Source: Phyllobacteriaceae bacterium
GTDB lineage: Bacteria > Pseudomonadota > Alphaproteobacteria > Rhizobiales > Rhizobiaceae
DNA length: 34,877 bases
Assembly: GCA_023954255.1 (NCBI GenBank)
Contig: JAMLIH010000030.1
Location: 1-34,877 of the forward strand
Direction: 5' to 3'
In this document: piece after piece, positions 17,786 to 27,012 of the stretch
How positions within the stretch are numbered: the first letter of the stretch is position 1
How the letters are laid out: the number at the start of each line of letters is the position of its first letter
The notes under the pieces: model-generated
What the model saw: only the letters and a program-made list of their open reading frames with translations
Told to the model about the DNA's origin: nothing
The model's database searches: none
Program-made: the position numbers and the translations under genes

Positions 17786-19333
17786 GTGGGAGAGACGGAT
17801 TTTTCATCCTGCTTTGCGGGACAGACCCTGTTCGATGCGCTGGTTGGAGCAAGCCGGCGCTACCGTTCCAGCGAGCCGCAACTGGAAGACGCAGTCGGGC
17901 AGAAATTTTCCTATGGCCGGGTGCTGCTGGGTTCGCGACTGCTCGCAAAAAGATTCGAGAAAGTCACGCAACCCGGTGAAATCGTTGCGGTATTGCTGCC
18001 CAATGCCAATGCGGTGGTGAGCACCTTCTTCGCCCTGCAATCGGCGGGCCGCATTCCTGCCATGCTCAACTATACGGCGGGGCCTGCCATCGTGGTGTCA
18101 GCCTGCCGGACGGTGAAGGCGCGGCTGGTGATCGCCTCGCGCACCTTCATCGAGAAGGCCGAACTCCACACCCTGCAGAAGGCGCTGGAGGATGCCGGCC
18201 TCGAATTCTTCTGGCTGGAGGACCTGATTACCAGCGTCGGCATTTTCGAGAAGGCGGCTGCCGCCCTTTTCGCCCGCCGCGCCGTGGCGAGGCCGAAGCC
18301 GGCATCGCCTGCCCTGGTGCTGTTCACCTCGGGCTCCGAAGGCCATCCCAAAGCAGTGCTGCTGTCGCATGAGAACATCCTGTCGAACTGCGCCCAGATT
18401 GCCGAACGCATCGATTTCGGACCGAAGGACAAGCTGTTCAACGTGCTGCCGGTCTTCCACTCCTTCGGCATTACCGGCGGCATGATCCTGCCGATGATGT
18501 ATGGGGTAAAACTCTTCCTCTACCCCTCGCCGCTGCACATGAAGATCATTCCCCAGGCAGTGGCAAAATCGAAGCCGACCATCCTGTTCGGCACCGACAC
18601 GTTTCTGACCGGCTATGCGCGGGCGGCAAAGGACAGCGATTTCGCCTCGCTGCGACTGGTGGTGGCCGGCGCCGAGGCGGTGAAAGAGGAAACCCGCAAG
18701 ACCTGGGCCGAGCGGTTCGACACGCTGGTGCTCGAGGGGTTCGGCATGACGGAGGCCGCCCCCGTCGTTGCCGTCAACACGCCGGAGGAAAACCGGCCTG
18801 GTTCTGTCGGCAAGCTGTTGCCCGGCATCGAAGTCCGACTCGAGCCGGTCGAGGGGATCAATGCCGGCGGCAGGCTGTGGCTCAGAGGCCCCAATGTCAT
18901 GCTCGGCTACATGACCCATGACCGGCCGGGCGAATTGCAGCCCCCCGAGGGCGGCTGGCATGATTCCGGCGACATCGTCGATATTGACGACGAAGGATAT
19001 GTGACGATCCGCGGCCGCGCCAAGCGCTTTGCCAAGGTCGCCGGCGAGATGGTGCCGCTCGGCGCCATCGAGATGATGGCAGGCAGATTGTGGCCGGAGG
19101 CAAACCACGCCGCCGTTACCCTGCCCGACAAGCGGCGCGGCGAGAAGATCGTGCTGGTCACCACCTGGCCACAAGCCGCCAAGGAACCGCTGATCGAAAC
19201 GGTCAAGGAACTGGGCTATCCTGAACTGATGGTGCCGAACCTGATCGTGAAGGTCGCTGAAATCCCCGTTCTGGGCAGCGGCAAGACGGACTACGTCACC
19301 ACCCAGGAACTGGCCGGCCAGCACTCGAAGTGA
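17786..19333 (+). CDS. AMP-binding acyl ligase, like the synthetase half of Aas
   Basis: A 515-residue adenylate-forming enzyme. Motifs in order: P-loop LFTSGSEGHPKAVLLSHEN, LPVFHSFG, GFGMTEAAPVV, DSGDIVDIDDEGYVTIRGR with the hinge following, and GSGKTDY with the C-terminal catalytic Lys. The sequence resembles the acyl-ACP synthetase domain of Aas (acyl-ACP synthetase/2-acyl-glycerophosphoethanolamine acyltransferase), but the N-terminal acyltransferase domain of full-length Aas (about 700 residues) is absent. It probably activates a fatty acid and transfers it to ACP or CoA. The start is GTG at 17786, with AAGGAGG 5 nt upstream, a strong site that settles it. Confidence 0.82.
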   Translation: MGETDFSSCFAGQTLFDALVGASRRYRSSEPQLEDAVGQKFSYGRVLLGSRLLAKRFEKVTQPGEIVAVLLPNANAVVSTFFALQSAGRIPAMLNYTAGPAIVVSACRTVKARLVIASRTFIEKAELHTLQKALEDAGLEFFWLEDLITSVGIFEKAAAALFARRAVARPKPASPALVLFTSGSEGHPKAVLLSHENILSNCAQIAERIDFGPKDKLFNVLPVFHSFGITGGMILPMMYGVKLFLYPSPLHMKIIPQAVAKSKPTILFGTDTFLTGYARAAKDSDFASLRLVVAGAEAVKEETRKTWAERFDTLVLEGFGMTEAAPVVAVNTPEENRPGSVGKLLPGIEVRLEPVEGINAGGRLWLRGPNVMLGYMTHDRPGELQPPEGGWHDSGDIVDIDDEGYVTIRGRAKRFAKVAGEMVPLGAIEMMAGRLWPEANHAAVTLPDKRRGEKIVLVTTWPQAAKEPLIETVKELGYPELMVPNLIVKVAEIPVLGSGKTDYVTTQELAGQHSK

Positions 19334-19448
19334 GTGCTTTCGACGTATTGCCGGCTTCCACTCGGTCTGGAGCAGTGGTCTCCTGACACCATCCTGTCAG
19401 CAGGATTACGCCAGAAACCCGAATAGTGTCTTTTTTCATTGCTTACTA

Positions 19449-19477
19449 TTGATATATATCGACCCGATATATATCTG
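19449..19477 (+). promoter_or_regulatory. Putative PadR operator and promoter
   Basis: A 25 bp perfect inverted repeat at 19451-19475: GATATATATCG, ACC, CGATATATATC. Each arm is also nearly self-palindromic. TTGATA (19449-19454) can act as -35 with TATATC or a neighbouring hexamer as -10, so a bound repressor would cover the promoter. It lies 70 bp before padR. The rest of 19334-19545 contains an imperfect hairpin (CTGACA/TGTCAG near 19384-19401) and no clear terminator. Confidence 0.7.
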
Positions 19478-19545
19478 CCCTGTGCCCCCCAGAGCCGCTG
19501 CCGAAGCTGCAGCGCGCCCGATCAGAACTGCATCAGGAAGCGATC

Positions 19546-20094
19546 TTGAACGCGACAACCCTCATCCTGGCGATCCTGAACTTTCAGGATGCGAGCGGCT
19601 ATGAAATCCGCAAGCTGGCCACCGACGGCCCGTACAGCTATTTCGTCGATATCGGCTATGGCTCGATCTATCCGACGCTGGCAAAGCTCGAGGCTCAAAA
19701 GCTGGTGACGAGCCGTGCCGAGCAGAGCCAGGGCAAGCCCGAACGCAAGGTCTATTCGATTACCGAGACCGGCCGCGCCGAATTCATTCGTTCGATGATG
19801 GAGCCGCCGGCCAAGGATGTCTTCAAGTCGGAATTCCTGCTGGTGGCGATGGCGGCGGACTTTGCGACCCCGGCAAGCGTCGAGAAAGCGATCGAGGAGC
19901 GTATCGAGACCGTCGAGGCGAAGCTCGCCGTGATCCGGCAACACCTTACCGATTGCGATCATCCGGGAAGCTGCTGGGTGGCACACTATGGCGAACACGT
20001 TTACCGCAGCAGCCTTGAATACCTCATTGCCAACAAGCAACGGCTGATCGAGATCGCCGGCGATGCCCTGCCGGGCGCGCTGGCCGCAGAATAG
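19546..20094 (+). CDS. PadR-family transcriptional regulator
   Basis: A 182-residue repressor-type protein with a winged helix N-domain (1-85: LILAILNFQDASGYEIRKL, GSIYPTLAKLEAQKLV, then a YSITETGRAE wing) and a helical C-terminal dimerisation part. The start is TTG at 19546, supported by AGGAAG 5 nt upstream and by the usual PadR beginning (Asn-x-x-Thr-Leu). It leads an operon with a periplasmic adaptor and an RND pump, so it most likely represses the pump through the dyad at 19451-19475 and is autoregulated. The ligand is unknown. Confidence 0.88.
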   Translation: MNATTLILAILNFQDASGYEIRKLATDGPYSYFVDIGYGSIYPTLAKLEAQKLVTSRAEQSQGKPERKVYSITETGRAEFIRSMMEPPAKDVFKSEFLLVAMAADFATPASVEKAIEERIETVEAKLAVIRQHLTDCDHPGSCWVAHYGEHVYRSSLEYLIANKQRLIEIAGDALPGALAAE

Positions 20095-20140
20095 ACCGAA
20101 TTTCGGGCCCGGTTACGAGCCCACGCAAGGAAGCAGAATC

Positions 20141-21289
20141 ATGGCCTTCAAACTCAAGGGCTCCCATATCCTCGCTGTCGCACTGGCCGGCGGCCTCGGC
20201 CTGTGGATGATGGCGGGCGACGTCAAGATCGGCGGGCAGTCGGACAGTGGCGAAAACGCCGCGCCGATCGCCGAGCGCGAAGCCGAGCGCAGTGCGGAAA
20301 TTTTCAAGGTGCGCCACGTGCCGCTGAAGGCCGAAGAGCGCCAGCAGATCGTGCTGGTACGCGGCAGAACCCGCGCCGATGCGGTTGTGACGGTTCGCGC
20401 AGAGACTGCCGGCGTGCTGGAGAAGCGGCTGGTGTCGAAAGGCCAGCAGGTTGAAAAAGGCGACCTCGTCTGCGTCATCGAGCGCGGCGCGCGCGAGGCA
20501 AACCTTGCCCAGGCGAAGGCGCAACTGGCGCAGGCGGAGACCGAATACAACGCCAACTCGACACTGAAGAAAAAGGGCTTTGCCTCGAACAACCGTCTTA
20601 CCGCGCTGAAAGCCTCGCTCGATGCGGCAAAGGCCGCCGTCGCTTCCGCCGAACTGGAACTTCAGCGCACGGAAGTGAAGGCGAATGCCGCAGGCATCGT
20701 GCAGGACCCGATCGCCGAGGAAGGCGACATGCTGTCGACCGGCGGCACCTGCGTGACGCTGATCGACAACGACCCGATGCTGTTTACCGGCCAGGTGTCC
20801 GAGCGCGATATCGGCAGGATCGAAACCGGCATGAAAGCCGAGGTCAAACTGATTACCGGCGATACGGCAACCGGCGTGATCCGGTACATCGCACCGTCTG
20901 CCGATGCCCAGACACGCACCTTCGCGGTTGAGATCGAATTCGCACCCGGCTCCGGCGTGCGCGACGGCATGACCGCCGAAGCGCGCATTTCGCTCGATGC
21001 CGGCAAGGCTTTCCGCGTCGCACCTTCCTGGGTAACGCTGGACGATGGCGGCGCCATCGGCATTCGCACCGTCCAGCAGGACGGAACGGTTGCCTTCGTG
21101 CCCGTGACCATCGTCTCGCAGGAAAAGGACGGTTTCTGGATTACCGGACCGGAAGAAGGCGACCGTGTAATCACGCTCGGCCAGGAATATGTCGTGCCGG
21201 GCGAGCCGGTGGAAACGGCGATTGACGAACGCTATGCCGATCAACTGGCGGCAGCCGGCGCATTGCAGAAATCGGGGACCGCACAATGA
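20141..21289 (+). CDS. RND efflux periplasmic adaptor (membrane fusion protein)
   Basis: A 382-residue HlyD/AcrA-type adaptor that bridges the inner-membrane pump and an outer-membrane channel. An N-terminal membrane anchor is at about 9-26 (ILAVALAGGLGLWMMAG). The lipoyl-like half-motifs AETAGVLEKRLVSKGQQVEKGD and EVKANAAGIVQDPIAEEGD flank a short alpha-helical hairpin (about 115-175). Beta-barrel and membrane-proximal domains follow. The ATG at 20141 has AAGGAAG 7 nt upstream. The earlier in-frame start at 20063 would overlap padR. It overlaps the pump gene by 4 bp (ATGA). Confidence 0.92.
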   Translation: MAFKLKGSHILAVALAGGLGLWMMAGDVKIGGQSDSGENAAPIAEREAERSAEIFKVRHVPLKAEERQQIVLVRGRTRADAVVTVRAETAGVLEKRLVSKGQQVEKGDLVCVIERGAREANLAQAKAQLAQAETEYNANSTLKKKGFASNNRLTALKASLDAAKAAVASAELELQRTEVKANAAGIVQDPIAEEGDMLSTGGTCVTLIDNDPMLFTGQVSERDIGRIETGMKAEVKLITGDTATGVIRYIAPSADAQTRTFAVEIEFAPGSGVRDGMTAEARISLDAGKAFRVAPSWVTLDDGGAIGIRTVQQDGTVAFVPVTIVSQEKDGFWITGPEEGDRVITLGQEYVVPGEPVETAIDERYADQLAAAGALQKSGTAQ

Positions 21290-24200
21290 CCGGAGCGCTC
21301 GAAACCGTTCTTTCGAGGCCGAAGACCGTTATCACCATGATGATCGTCATGGTGGTCGCGGGCATCCTCTCCTACATCTCGATCCCCAAGGAAGCCAATC
21401 CCGACATCGATGTTCCGGTCTACTATGTGTCGATCGGCCAGCGCGGCGTTTCGCCGGAAGATGCGGAGCGATTGCTGGTCAAGCCGATGGAGACCGAGCT
21501 TCGAGGCCTTGACGGGCTGAAGGAGATCACCGGCATTGCCTCCGAAGGCCATGCCGGCATCGTGCTCGAATTCGAGATCGGCACCGACAAGGACAAGGTG
21601 CTGGCCGATATCCGCGACAAGGTGGACCTGGCCAAGGCAAACCTGCCCGAGGAAGCCGACGAACCGGCGATCTTCGAGACCAATTTCGCCCTGCAGCCGA
21701 CGATCATCGTTACCCTTTCGGGCGATGTTCCCGAGCGTACGCTGTACAATCTCGCCCGTCAGCTTCAGGACGAGATCGAGGCGATTGCCACGGTTCGCGA
21801 AGCAAAGCTCAAGGGTGCGCGCGTCGAGCAGCTTGAAGTGGTGCTCGACCTCCTGAAGCTCGAATCCTACGACATCACCCAGGAGGAACTGCTCAACGCG
21901 TTGGCGCAATACAACCAGCTCGTTCCCGCCGGCTTCATCGACGACGGGGCGGCACGCTTCAACGTCAAGCTTCCGGGCCTGGTCGAAACGGCGCAGGACG
22001 TCTATTCGATCCCGATCAAGCAGAACGGCGAGGGCGTGGTGACGCTCGGCGAGGTCGCCGATATCCGCCGCAACTTCAAGGATGCCTCGACCTATACCCG
22101 CGTCAACGGCCAGCCGGCCATGTCGCTCGAGGTCGTCAAGCGCATCGGCACCAACATCATCGACAACAATACCAACGTTCGCGATGTGGTGGGGGAATTC
22201 ACGAAGAACTGGCCGCAGACGATCAAGGTCAACTACATGATCGACCAGTCGAGCTTCATCTATGAGGTTCTGGGTTCGCTGCAGTCCTCGATCCTGACGG
22301 CGATTTCGCTGGTGATGATCGTGGTTATCGGCTCGCTGGGGCTCAGATCCGGCCTGCTGGTGGGTCTCGCCATTCCCACCTCCTTCATGGTCGGCTTTCT
22401 CATCCTCGCCTTCCTCGGCATGACGGTGAACATGATGGTGATGTTCGGCCTCGTGCTGACCGTCGGCATGCTGGTCGATGGCGCCATCGTGATGATCGAA
22501 TATGCCGACCGCAAGATGGCCGAGGGCCTGCCGCCGGACGAGGCCTACAACCGGGCCGCCAAGCTGATGTTCTGGCCGATCGTCTCCTCCACGGCAACGA
22601 CGCTCGCAGCCTTCCTGCCGCTGCTGCTGTGGCCCGGCGTTTCGGGCGAATTCATGAGCTATCTGCCGGTGATGGTGATCATCGTTCTGACCGCCTCGCT
22701 GCTGACGGCACTGGTTTTCGTGCCGACAACGGGCCGTGTCTTCGCCCATTTCGGCGAGGGCGTGAACCGGCTGCTTGGCCGCCAGCGCAACGATCGCGCG
22801 ACAACCGCCGGCAAGATGCTGTCCGCCCAGGCCGAACTCGACCCAGGCAAGCTGCGCGGCGCGATGGGCGTCTATGTGCGCACGCTTGACGACCTGTCGA
22901 GCACCCTGTGGGGCAATCTCGTGGTCATTGCCACGGTAATCGCGCTTACAGTGGGCACCTTCATCAGCTTCGGCGCCAACTCGAAAGGCGTCGAGTTCTT
23001 CGTCGACGAGGAACCGGACATCGCCACGGTTTTCGTTCAGGCGCGGGGCAATCTTTCCGGCCAGGACATCCGCGACATCGGTATCGAGGTCGAGCGTGAA
23101 GTGCTGCAGGTTGCCGGCATCGACAACGTCGTGCTGACAGCAACCGCCCCCGGCGGTGGCGGTGGTGGCGGCGGGATCGATCTTGCCGCACCGCAGGACA
23201 TGCCTGCCGACGTTCTGATCGTCATGCAGATCGAACTCGCCGACTATTCCGAACGGCGCAAGGCGTCGGAAATCTTCGAGGAAATCCGCCAGCGCACCGC
23301 CGATATCGGCGGCATCAAGGTGGAAATCCGCAAGCTTGAGGGCGGGCCGCCCACCGGCAAGGACGTTCGGCTGCAACTGACATCGAACAATTATGACCTG
23401 CTGACCGAGCAGGTCGGCCGGGTTCGCGCCTTCTTCGACGGCCAGCAGGACCTGCAGGATGTCGAGGACAGCCGTCCCCTGCCCGGCATCGAATGGGAAA
23501 TCGCCGTCGATCGCGAGGAAGCAGGCCGCTACAATGCCGGCATTGCGGCTGTCGGTTCCATGGTGCAGCTCGTCACCAATGGCGTCGAGATCGGCAAGTA
23601 CCGGCCGGACGATTCCGAAGACGAAGTCGACATCATCGTTCGCCTGCCGGAAGAAGAACGCTCGCTCGACAAACTGTCGGAGCTGAGGCTGCGCACGCCC
23701 AACGGCCAGGTGCCGATCTCGAACTTCATCGACATGCGGCCCCAGCACAAGGTTTCCTCGATCACCCGGCGTGACGGTTTCTACGCCATGGATGTGAAGG
23801 CGAACCTGCAAAAGGGCGCGCAGTTCGAGGGCCGCGACATGGTGGCCGACGACAAGGTCAAGCAGATCCAGACCTGGCTCGACGGCCAGGAATGGCCTGA
23901 AGATTTGCGCTTCCGCTTCCGCGGCGCCGATGAGGACCAGAAGGAGGCCGGCCAGTTCCTCGTCTATGCGGCAGGGGGCGCGCTCTTCCTGATGTTCATC
24001 ATTCTGGTGACCCAGTTCAACTCGTTCTACCAGACCTTCCTGACGCTCTCGACGGTCATCCTCGCCATTGTCGGCGTCTTGATCGGCATGCTGATCACCG
24101 GCCAGAAATTCTCGATTATCATGACAGGGACCGGCGTGGTGGCGCTGGCCGGCATCGTGGTCAACAACGCCATCGTGCTGATCGACACCTACAACCGGCT

Positions 24201-24618
24201 GCGGTCGGAAGGCGTCGATGTGCATCAGGCGGTGCTGAAGACCTCCGCACAGCGTTTCCGGCCGATCTTCCTGACGACGTTCACGACCATCCTCGGCCTC
24301 ATTCCGATGGCGCTGACGGTCAACTTCGACTACATCAACCAGGTGATCACCTACGGTTCGATCACCTCGATCTGGTGGGTGCAGTTGTCGACCGCCGTCA
24401 TTTCGGGGCTGGCCTTCTCGACCATTCTGACGCTGGTGGTAATTCCGGTGATGCTGTCGCTGCCGGCAAACATCGCTGAAAAATTCGGCCGCCGCCGCAG
24501 GGTTGCCACCAGCGGCGAAGCGCCGATGGAAGCAGCCAATGACGAGCCAGCGGGCAAGGCCACGAAGGCGCGTGCAAAGGGTGGCGATGCGGCCGCGTTC
24601 AAGGACGCCGCCGAATAG
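21286..24618 (+). CDS. RND efflux permease
   Basis: A 1110-residue proton-driven inner-membrane pump of the AcrB/HAE1 type: TM1 at about 13-32, a periplasmic porter domain, TM2-6, a second porter domain, and TM8-12. In TM4 the relay motif reads GMLVDGAIVMIEYADR; Asp398 aligns with AcrB Asp407 while Asp408 is Gly. In TM10 GIVVNNAIVLIDTYNR has Asn where AcrB has Lys940. A run of eight glycines lies in the second porter domain (near 23151-23175), and a 40-residue Ala/Lys/Glu-rich tail ends the protein. Substrates are unknown. No outer-membrane channel gene follows, so a TolC-type protein must come from elsewhere. Confidence 0.93.
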   Translation: MTGALETVLSRPKTVITMMIVMVVAGILSYISIPKEANPDIDVPVYYVSIGQRGVSPEDAERLLVKPMETELRGLDGLKEITGIASEGHAGIVLEFEIGTDKDKVLADIRDKVDLAKANLPEEADEPAIFETNFALQPTIIVTLSGDVPERTLYNLARQLQDEIEAIATVREAKLKGARVEQLEVVLDLLKLESYDITQEELLNALAQYNQLVPAGFIDDGAARFNVKLPGLVETAQDVYSIPIKQNGEGVVTLGEVADIRRNFKDASTYTRVNGQPAMSLEVVKRIGTNIIDNNTNVRDVVGEFTKNWPQTIKVNYMIDQSSFIYEVLGSLQSSILTAISLVMIVVIGSLGLRSGLLVGLAIPTSFMVGFLILAFLGMTVNMMVMFGLVLTVGMLVDGAIVMIEYADRKMAEGLPPDEAYNRAAKLMFWPIVSSTATTLAAFLPLLLWPGVSGEFMSYLPVMVIIVLTASLLTALVFVPTTGRVFAHFGEGVNRLLGRQRNDRATTAGKMLSAQAELDPGKLRGAMGVYVRTLDDLSSTLWGNLVVIATVIALTVGTFISFGANSKGVEFFVDEEPDIATVFVQARGNLSGQDIRDIGIEVEREVLQVAGIDNVVLTATAPGGGGGGGGIDLAAPQDMPADVLIVMQIELADYSERRKASEIFEEIRQRTADIGGIKVEIRKLEGGPPTGKDVRLQLTSNNYDLLTEQVGRVRAFFDGQQDLQDVEDSRPLPGIEWEIAVDREEAGRYNAGIAAVGSMVQLVTNGVEIGKYRPDDSEDEVDIIVRLPEEERSLDKLSELRLRTPNGQVPISNFIDMRPQHKVSSITRRDGFYAMDVKANLQKGAQFEGRDMVADDKVKQIQTWLDGQEWPEDLRFRFRGADEDQKEAGQFLVYAAGGALFLMFIILVTQFNSFYQTFLTLSTVILAIVGVLIGMLITGQKFSIIMTGTGVVALAGIVVNNAIVLIDTYNRLRSEGVDVHQAVLKTSAQRFRPIFLTTFTTILGLIPMALTVNFDYINQVITYGSITSIWWVQLSTAVISGLAFSTILTLVVIPVMLSLPANIAEKFGRRRRVATSGEAPMEAANDEPAGKATKARAKGGDAAAFKDAAE

Positions 24619-24624
24619 GGCCTG

Positions 24625-25587
24625 TTACTTCGGCGCTGCCCTGCCCTGTTTTTGCCTGGCGGGTTTTGTCGCCGCGGGCCTGGCCGCGCCAGCCTTTTTC
24701 GGGGCAGTACCAGGCGCTGCAGCAGCCGGCTTGACCCGGCCTTCGCTGCGCTTCCTGCGCGCCACGTCCTCGTCCCTGCGGTGCTGGGCCTCCAGCTTGT
24801 AGTAGTAGTTGTGGAAGAAGGGCAGCGCGGCGAGATAGGCGATCGCGCACAGCGCCAGCACCTGCCAGGGATAGCTCAGCAGCAGGGCGACGAAGATCAC
24901 CGCGGCAAGGATCATCGGCATGGCGATGCTGCGCGGAATGCGCTTGCCGAGCGTCTTGCCGGAATAGGTCGGCAGGCTCGAGACCATGAGCAGGCCGATG
25001 GCCATAACGTAGCCGCTTACCAGTACGTCGAGAAACAGGGTTTCGCGCAGGCCGAGCAGTACCAGATAGATCGGCAGCAGTACCACCATGGCGCCGGCAG
25101 GCGCGGGAACGCCGACAAAGAAATCCTGCTGGAAGTCGGGCCGGTTAGGCGTGTCGAGCTGGACGTTGAAGCGGGCAAGCCTGAGGCAGGCGCACATGGC
25201 ATAGACCAGCGCCGAGATCCAGCCGAAGGGACGCAGTTCGTCGAGCAGGGTGAAATACAGCACCATGGCGGGCGCGACGCCGAAATTGACGAAATCGGCA
25301 AGGCTGTCCATCTGGGCGCCGAACCGTGTGGTCGATTTCAGGAAGCGCGCCACGCGCCCGTCGATGCCGTCCAGAATGGCGGCGAGGATGATGGCGCCAA
25401 GCGCTAGTTGAATGCGGCCCTCTATGGCAAAGCGAATCGCCGTCAGCCCCGAACAGATGGCGAGCAGTGTCAGAATGTTGGGAAACAGGGTTCTGAGCGG
25501 AATGTCACGCAGCCGGGTGCCGTTTGCCGGCGCCCGCCCGGCGGGCGTATCGTCATCCGGCTCGAAGGGGGGAAAGGGCGCGGCCAT
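24625..25587 (-). CDS. pssA: CDP-diacylglycerol--serine O-phosphatidyltransferase
   Basis: Makes phosphatidylserine from CDP-diacylglycerol and serine at the inner membrane. The 320-residue protein has the CDP-alcohol phosphotransferase motif DGx2ARx8Gx3Dx3D with Asp76, Gly77, Ala80, Arg81, Gly90, Asp94 and Asp98, followed by several membrane helices. The last 45 residues are Lys/Ala/Pro-rich and look disordered. Its stop is 6 bp from the stop of the convergent RND gene. It follows psd by 3 bp, so the two are one operon that makes phosphatidylethanolamine. Confidence 0.95.
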   Translation of the reverse strand: MAAPFPPFEPDDDTPAGRAPANGTRLRDIPLRTLFPNILTLLAICSGLTAIRFAIEGRIQLALGAIILAAILDGIDGRVARFLKSTTRFGAQMDSLADFVNFGVAPAMVLYFTLLDELRPFGWISALVYAMCACLRLARFNVQLDTPNRPDFQQDFFVGVPAPAGAMVVLLPIYLVLLGLRETLFLDVLVSGYVMAIGLLMVSSLPTYSGKTLGKRIPRSIAMPMILAAVIFVALLLSYPWQVLALCAIAYLAALPFFHNYYYKLEAQHRRDEDVARRKRSEGRVKPAAAAPGTAPKKAGAARPAATKPARQKQGRAAPK

Positions 25588-25590
25588 TGT

Positions 25591-26289
25591 TCAGCTCTTT
25601 CGCACGACCGGATTGACCGAGTCCTTGTCGAAACGGGCAAGGATGGTCTCGCCACCGATTGCCGTCTGACCGAGGGCAACGGTGGCTGTGGCGCCTGCCG
25701 GACAATAGACGTCGAGGCGCGAACCGAATCGGATCAGGCCGAAGCGCTCGCCGGTGACGATCTCCTCGCCCTCACCGGCCCAGCACAGGATGCGGCGGGC
25801 GACAAGGCCGGCGATCTGGACGACGCCGACATCGCCATTGGCGGAAGCGATCACCAGCGAATTGCGCTCATTGTCCTGCGATGCCTTGTCGAGTTCGGCG
25901 TTGAGGAAGGCACCCTTGCGGTAGACAATGCGGCTTATCCGGCCGCGAACCGGCGCCCGGTTGATGTGGCAGTTGAAGACGTTCATGAAAACGGAAATGC
26001 GCAGCATGGGCTCGCTGCCGAGCTGCAGTTCCTCCGGCGGAACGACATTCGCCACATGGGAGATGCGGCCATCGGCGGGGCTGATGATGAAATCGTCATT
26101 GACCGGGGTGACGCGCGGCGGATCGCGGAAGAACCAGGCGCACCAGGCCGTCAGCAGCAGGCCGATCCAGAACAGCGGCCCCCACAACCAGCCGAGCACG
26201 ACCGAGACGGCAAAGAAGATGGCAATGAACTTGTAGCCCTCGGGATGAATGGGCACGAGGGCATTCTTGATCGAATCGGAAACCGACAT
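25591..26289 (-). CDS. psd: Phosphatidylserine decarboxylase, short type
   Basis: Converts phosphatidylserine to phosphatidylethanolamine. The 232-residue proenzyme has a hydrophobic N-terminal stretch (about 20-50), FFRDPPR, SPADGRI, the [12 protein letters not shown] core and the self-cleavage site RFGSRLDVY, where cutting between Gly189 and Ser190 would form the pyruvoyl group. The FGS site and length match the shorter, PSD-A-like class and not the longer E. coli form with LGST. First gene of psd-pssA. Confidence 0.95.
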   Translation of the reverse strand: MSVSDSIKNALVPIHPEGYKFIAIFFAVSVVLGWLWGPLFWIGLLLTAWCAWFFRDPPRVTPVNDDFIISPADGRISHVANVVPPEELQLGSEPMLRISVFMNVFNCHINRAPVRGRISRIVYRKGAFLNAELDKASQDNERNSLVIASANGDVGVVQIAGLVARRILCWAGEGEEIVTGERFGLIRFGSRLDVYCPAGATATVALGQTAIGGETILARFDKDSVNPVVRKS

Positions 26290-26323
26290 TCAGCACCGCG
26301 CGTTTTCGAGACAGGAGAGGCTC

Positions 26324-26352
26324 TAATAGCCGCCAAGGGGAGCGTGGTGCAA
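26324..26352 (-). promoter_or_regulatory. Candidate psd-pssA promoter
   Basis: On the minus strand: TTGCAC (26352-26347), 17 bp, CTATTA (26329-26324), ending 34 bp before the psd ATG. Both hexamers are reasonable for an alphaproteobacterial housekeeping promoter. Confidence 0.5.
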
Positions 26353-26387
26353 GCGAAAGGCTGCGAAATCGACGCGTCGGAGAGCGA

Positions 26388-26936
26388 TCAGCGATCGTAG
26401 AACAGCGCTTCGGGCAGGCCGTAGCGGCCAAGCCATTCATACCAGGCAACATCAGTCGGCCCGATGATGCGGTCGACGACCTGGAAGCCGCTGCCCGAGC
26501 GGCGCAGCAGCACCATGATGACATCGCTCATGGCATCCATCGCCCAGTCTTGGGCAAAGCGGGTTCTGCTCCAGTCGAGCGCGCTGCCGTCAGGATTGCG
26601 CGGCTCGGCCTGAAGATAGGCCCAGTCGCCATCGGTGCGCAGAACGGATACCCGGAAAATCACCGTCTGGCCAATGTCGGCGGAAACCGGAACGCGGGCG
26701 GCATCCATGATGGCACGGCGCTCGGCACTGCCCTTCTGGGGCGTGTAATAGTGCGAGGCAACCCGTGTGACGGTCATTGTGGCCGCAGGAGCCCCCAGTT
26801 GCGCAGCCGGTGGCGGAGGCACCGGCCCTGCCCCGGACGGGCCTGCTCCCGCCAGCAGGGCCGACAGGGCAAAGAGGAGCCCCCCGATCGTGGCTTGCCG
26901 ACGCATTCTGTTGTCACTCCCGGCCAAAGCCTTCAT
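26388..26936 (-). CDS. Secreted conserved protein of unknown function
   Basis: A 182-residue protein with an N-terminal signal-like segment (RRQATIGGLLFALSALLAGAG) followed by a Pro/Ala-rich linker and a compact domain of about 120 residues containing ASHYYTP, IGQTVIFRVSVLRTDGDWAYL and DVIMVLLRRSG. I do not recognise an enzyme motif. The start is uncertain: ATG at 26936 (MKALAGSDNRM, with GGGGA 4-5 nt upstream) is preferred; ATG at 26906 is also possible. The TTG start at 27053 would lie inside an FNR-type site and is unlikely. That site suggests control by oxygen status. It ends about 100 bp before psd. Confidence 0.7.
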   Translation of the reverse strand: MKALAGSDNRMRRQATIGGLLFALSALLAGAGPSGAGPVPPPPAAQLGAPAATMTVTRVASHYYTPQKGSAERRAIMDAARVPVSADIGQTVIFRVSVLRTDGDWAYLQAEPRNPDGSALDWSRTRFAQDWAMDAMSDVIMVLLRRSGSGFQVVDRIIGPTDVAWYEWLGRYGLPEALFYDR

Positions 26937-27012
26937 GACATCCCCACTGCGCGCGAAAACCACTATTTGACCCTCTTTGCCTGTCGTTGCGTCCCCACTT
27001 CCCACGGCAATA

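Noticed and set aside
19384-19435. Possible terminator after the AMP ligase (CTGACA/TGTCAG hairpin, then a T-run)
   Set aside because: The T-run is about 30 nt away from a short bulged stem, so it does not fit an intrinsic terminator.
21241-24225. A 994-codon open frame antisense to the RND permease
   Set aside because: It mirrors the codon pattern of the high-GC pump gene, and its translation is rich in His, Asp, Gln and Gly without domains. It is an antisense shadow.
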